Assembly (NCBI GenBank): GCA_003233295.1
Contig: QILJ01000535.1
Coordinates: forward strand, 1-9,119
Direction: 5' to 3'
Length of the DNA stretch: 9,119 bases
Origin: Ignavibacteria bacterium
GTDB lineage: Bacteria > Bacteroidota > Ignavibacteria > Ignavibacteriales > Melioribacteraceae
In this document: piece by piece, positions 7,935 through 9,119 of the stretch
How positions within the stretch are numbered: position 1 is the stretch's first letter
Layout of the letters: every line of letters starts with the position of its first letter
Position numbers and translations under genes: made by a program
Notes under the pieces: generated by a model
Seen by the model: the letters and a program-made list of their open reading frames with translations, nothing else
Told to the model about the DNA's origin: nothing
Database searches by the model: none

Positions 7935-8926
7935 TGCCCAGATTAGAAATAGATATAAACAAGATAGCGCACAATGCTAAAATATTAAAAGAGTTATTTG
8001 CTAAAAAAGGGATATCTGTTACTGCCGTAATAAAGGGAGCAACAGGATCTCCCGAAGTTGCAAATGCAATTTTTAAGTGTGGAATCACCACTATTGGAGT
8101 TTCCCTTGTTCAAAATATAAAAAAAATGAAAGAATTCGGAGTAAAAGCAGAATTTTTGCTTACACGCTTACCTACTCACACAGAAGTTCATGATGTAGTT
8201 AAATACGCAGATATAAGTTTAAACTCTGAAATATCAACAATTAAATTATTATCAGAATATTCTCTAAAACATGCTAAGAAACATAAAATCATTTTAATGT
8301 TAGAACTTGGTGATTTAAGAGAAGGGATATTACCTGAAGATATCGACTTGATTGTTGAACAAATAATACTGTTAAAAGGCGTTGAATTGTATGGTATTGG
8401 TGTAAATCTTGCCTGCTTCGGAGGTATAAAACCAGCCGAAAAAAATATGGCTGAATTATCTAAAACGGCAGATCATATCCAGGAAGAATATAATATAAAA
8501 CTGTAGATGATTTCAGGTGGTAATTCGGCAAATTATGAATGGTTTTTACATACAAATAATCTAAGAATTGGTGAGGCTGTTTTATTAGGCAGGGAAACAT
8601 TGTACAGAAACAAAATCCCACAATTATATACGGATTCATTTACTTTAAGATGTGAAGTTATCGAAAGTAAAATAAAGCCATCTCTACCTTATGGAGAGAT
8701 ATGTCAAAATGCATTTGGAGAAAAACCCAAGTTCACAGATATTGGTAATATCAATCGGATAATACTTGGTATTGGGGAACAGGATGTTGATACAAAAGCT
8801 ATAAAACCCAGAATAAATGCTGAAGTTATTGGAGCAAGCAGTGATCATTTGATTTTACATTCCAAAAACCATCTTGAAGTAGGAAGTGAAATAGTATTAG
8901 TGATTAAAGATGATAATAACACATAA
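7934..8926 (+). pseudogene. Alanine/ornithine racemase-type PLP enzyme interrupted by an in-frame TAG
   Basis: Fold-type III PLP racemase, nearest to the ornithine racemase (Orr) branch, which interconverts L- and D-amino acids. The first part (190 codons, ATG 7934 overlapping the previous TAA as TAATG) has A-V-I-K-G-A-T-G with K34 as the predicted PLP lysine, L-E-L-G-D-L-R-E-G-I (123-132) and G-V-N-L-A-C-F-G-G (156-164). A TAG at 8504-8506 interrupts the frame; directly after it come I-S-G-G-N-S-A and L-R-I-G-E-A-V-L-L-G-R-E, then G-A-S-S-D-H-L-I-L-H (family hallmarks) to TAA 8924-8926. The TAG stands at a single position between two conserved segments, where relatives often have a charged residue, so one base change can explain it. 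ATG 8507 follows the stop directly, so reinitiation giving two pieces is conceivable. The end also seems short: the final Y-x-A-L-L ... S-x-Y-V tail of the family (recalled, not aligned) is absent. Most likely a recent pseudogene; sequencing error, suppression or a split enzyme are alternatives. Confidence 0.8.
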
Positions 8927-8932
8927 CCTTAA

Positions 8933-9112
8933 GGATTGAGACGACCTGAAAGGTTCGATTCAACCCAATGTTCAGGAAGCCGCTTACGTAAATTGCCTAT
9001 TCTTTCAGGGGAAGAGATAAGTGTGCCATTAACCAATCCCATAGGATGCAATGTTAAATGGGAAGGAAAAGAAAACCATTGGATGCCGCCGGAGGCTTGC
9101 GACCTGGTTTAA
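8933..9112 (+). pseudogene. 3' fragment of a thioredoxin/peroxiredoxin-like gene
   Basis: In the frame ending at TAA 9110-9112 the translation reads F-D-S-T-Q-C-S-G-S-R-L-R-K-L-P, then I-G-C-N-V-K-W-E-G-K and H-W-M-P-P-E-A-C-D-L-V. The G-C-N-V/I-K-W segment is familiar from the C-terminus of redoxin/thioredoxin-family proteins, where it follows a D-x-R-P-G segment that may correspond to D-S-T-Q-C-S-G here. A stop at 8930-8932 and the lack of a start show that the N-terminal domain with the active-site cysteines is absent. The fragment begins within ten bases of the racemase stop, so a recombination junction probably lies at about 8920-8935. The family identification is from memory of a short motif and is moderate at best. 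Confidence 0.45.
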
Positions 9113-9119
9113 CTGGTTA

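Noticed and set aside
8936..8963. Imperfect hairpin (TTGA...CGACCT gaa AGGTTCG...TCAA) as the operon terminator
   Set aside because: The stem has a bulge and mismatches, no T-run follows, and the sequence overlaps the redoxin-like coding fragment.
1..9119. CRISPR arrays, tRNA or rRNA genes
   Set aside because: No regularly spaced repeats, cloverleaf candidates or rRNA-like stretches were seen by eye on either strand.

Overview
The window holds a compact, AT-rich, plus-strand operon (about 2873-8926) set between decayed mobile DNA. The host cannot be named from sequence alone. AT-rich codon use, several starts without a clear Shine-Dalgarno, and an enzyme of the adenosylcobalamin-dependent mutase type suggest an anaerobic, B12-using bacterium. 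IS91-type and group II intron debris is common in such genomes and does not identify the lineage.

Layout. Positions 1-197 carry a possible tail of a DDE integrase. Positions 198-605 have no recognisable gene. Positions 606-1919 are an IS91/IS801-type transposase broken by at least three frameshifts. Positions 1920-2285 are non-coding as far as I can tell. Positions 2286-2820 are the 5' part of a group II intron, ending after about fifteen recognisable codons of its reverse transcriptase; the rest of the RT and the 3' catalytic domains are missing. Five genes follow in one direction: an octopine/nopaline-type opine dehydrogenase (2873-4000), a one-chain glutamate-mutase-like cobalamin enzyme (4008-5861), two D-Ala-D-Ala-ligase-like ATP-grasp enzymes (5863-6948 and 6948-7934), and an alanine/ornithine racemase-type PLP enzyme (7934-8926). 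The racemase has an in-frame TAG and appears to lack its last residues. The end of the window (8933-9112) looks like the 3' fragment of a thioredoxin/peroxiredoxin-like gene.

How the genes may work together (inference). Spacings of 7 and 1 bases and two one-base stop/start overlaps indicate a single transcript with coupled translation. The enzymes suggest a small-molecule route: the mutase rearranges the carbon skeleton of an amino acid, the racemase gives a D-amino acid, the two ligases form amide bonds, and the dehydrogenase makes or oxidises a C-N bond or reduces a keto group. I know of no described pathway with this set. It is not the glutamate (methylaspartate) fermentation operon, the ornithine OraS/OraE operon or the pyrrolysine operon. 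No transporter, regulator or mutase-reactivating chaperone is visible. The broken racemase leaves open whether the pathway is intact in this strain.
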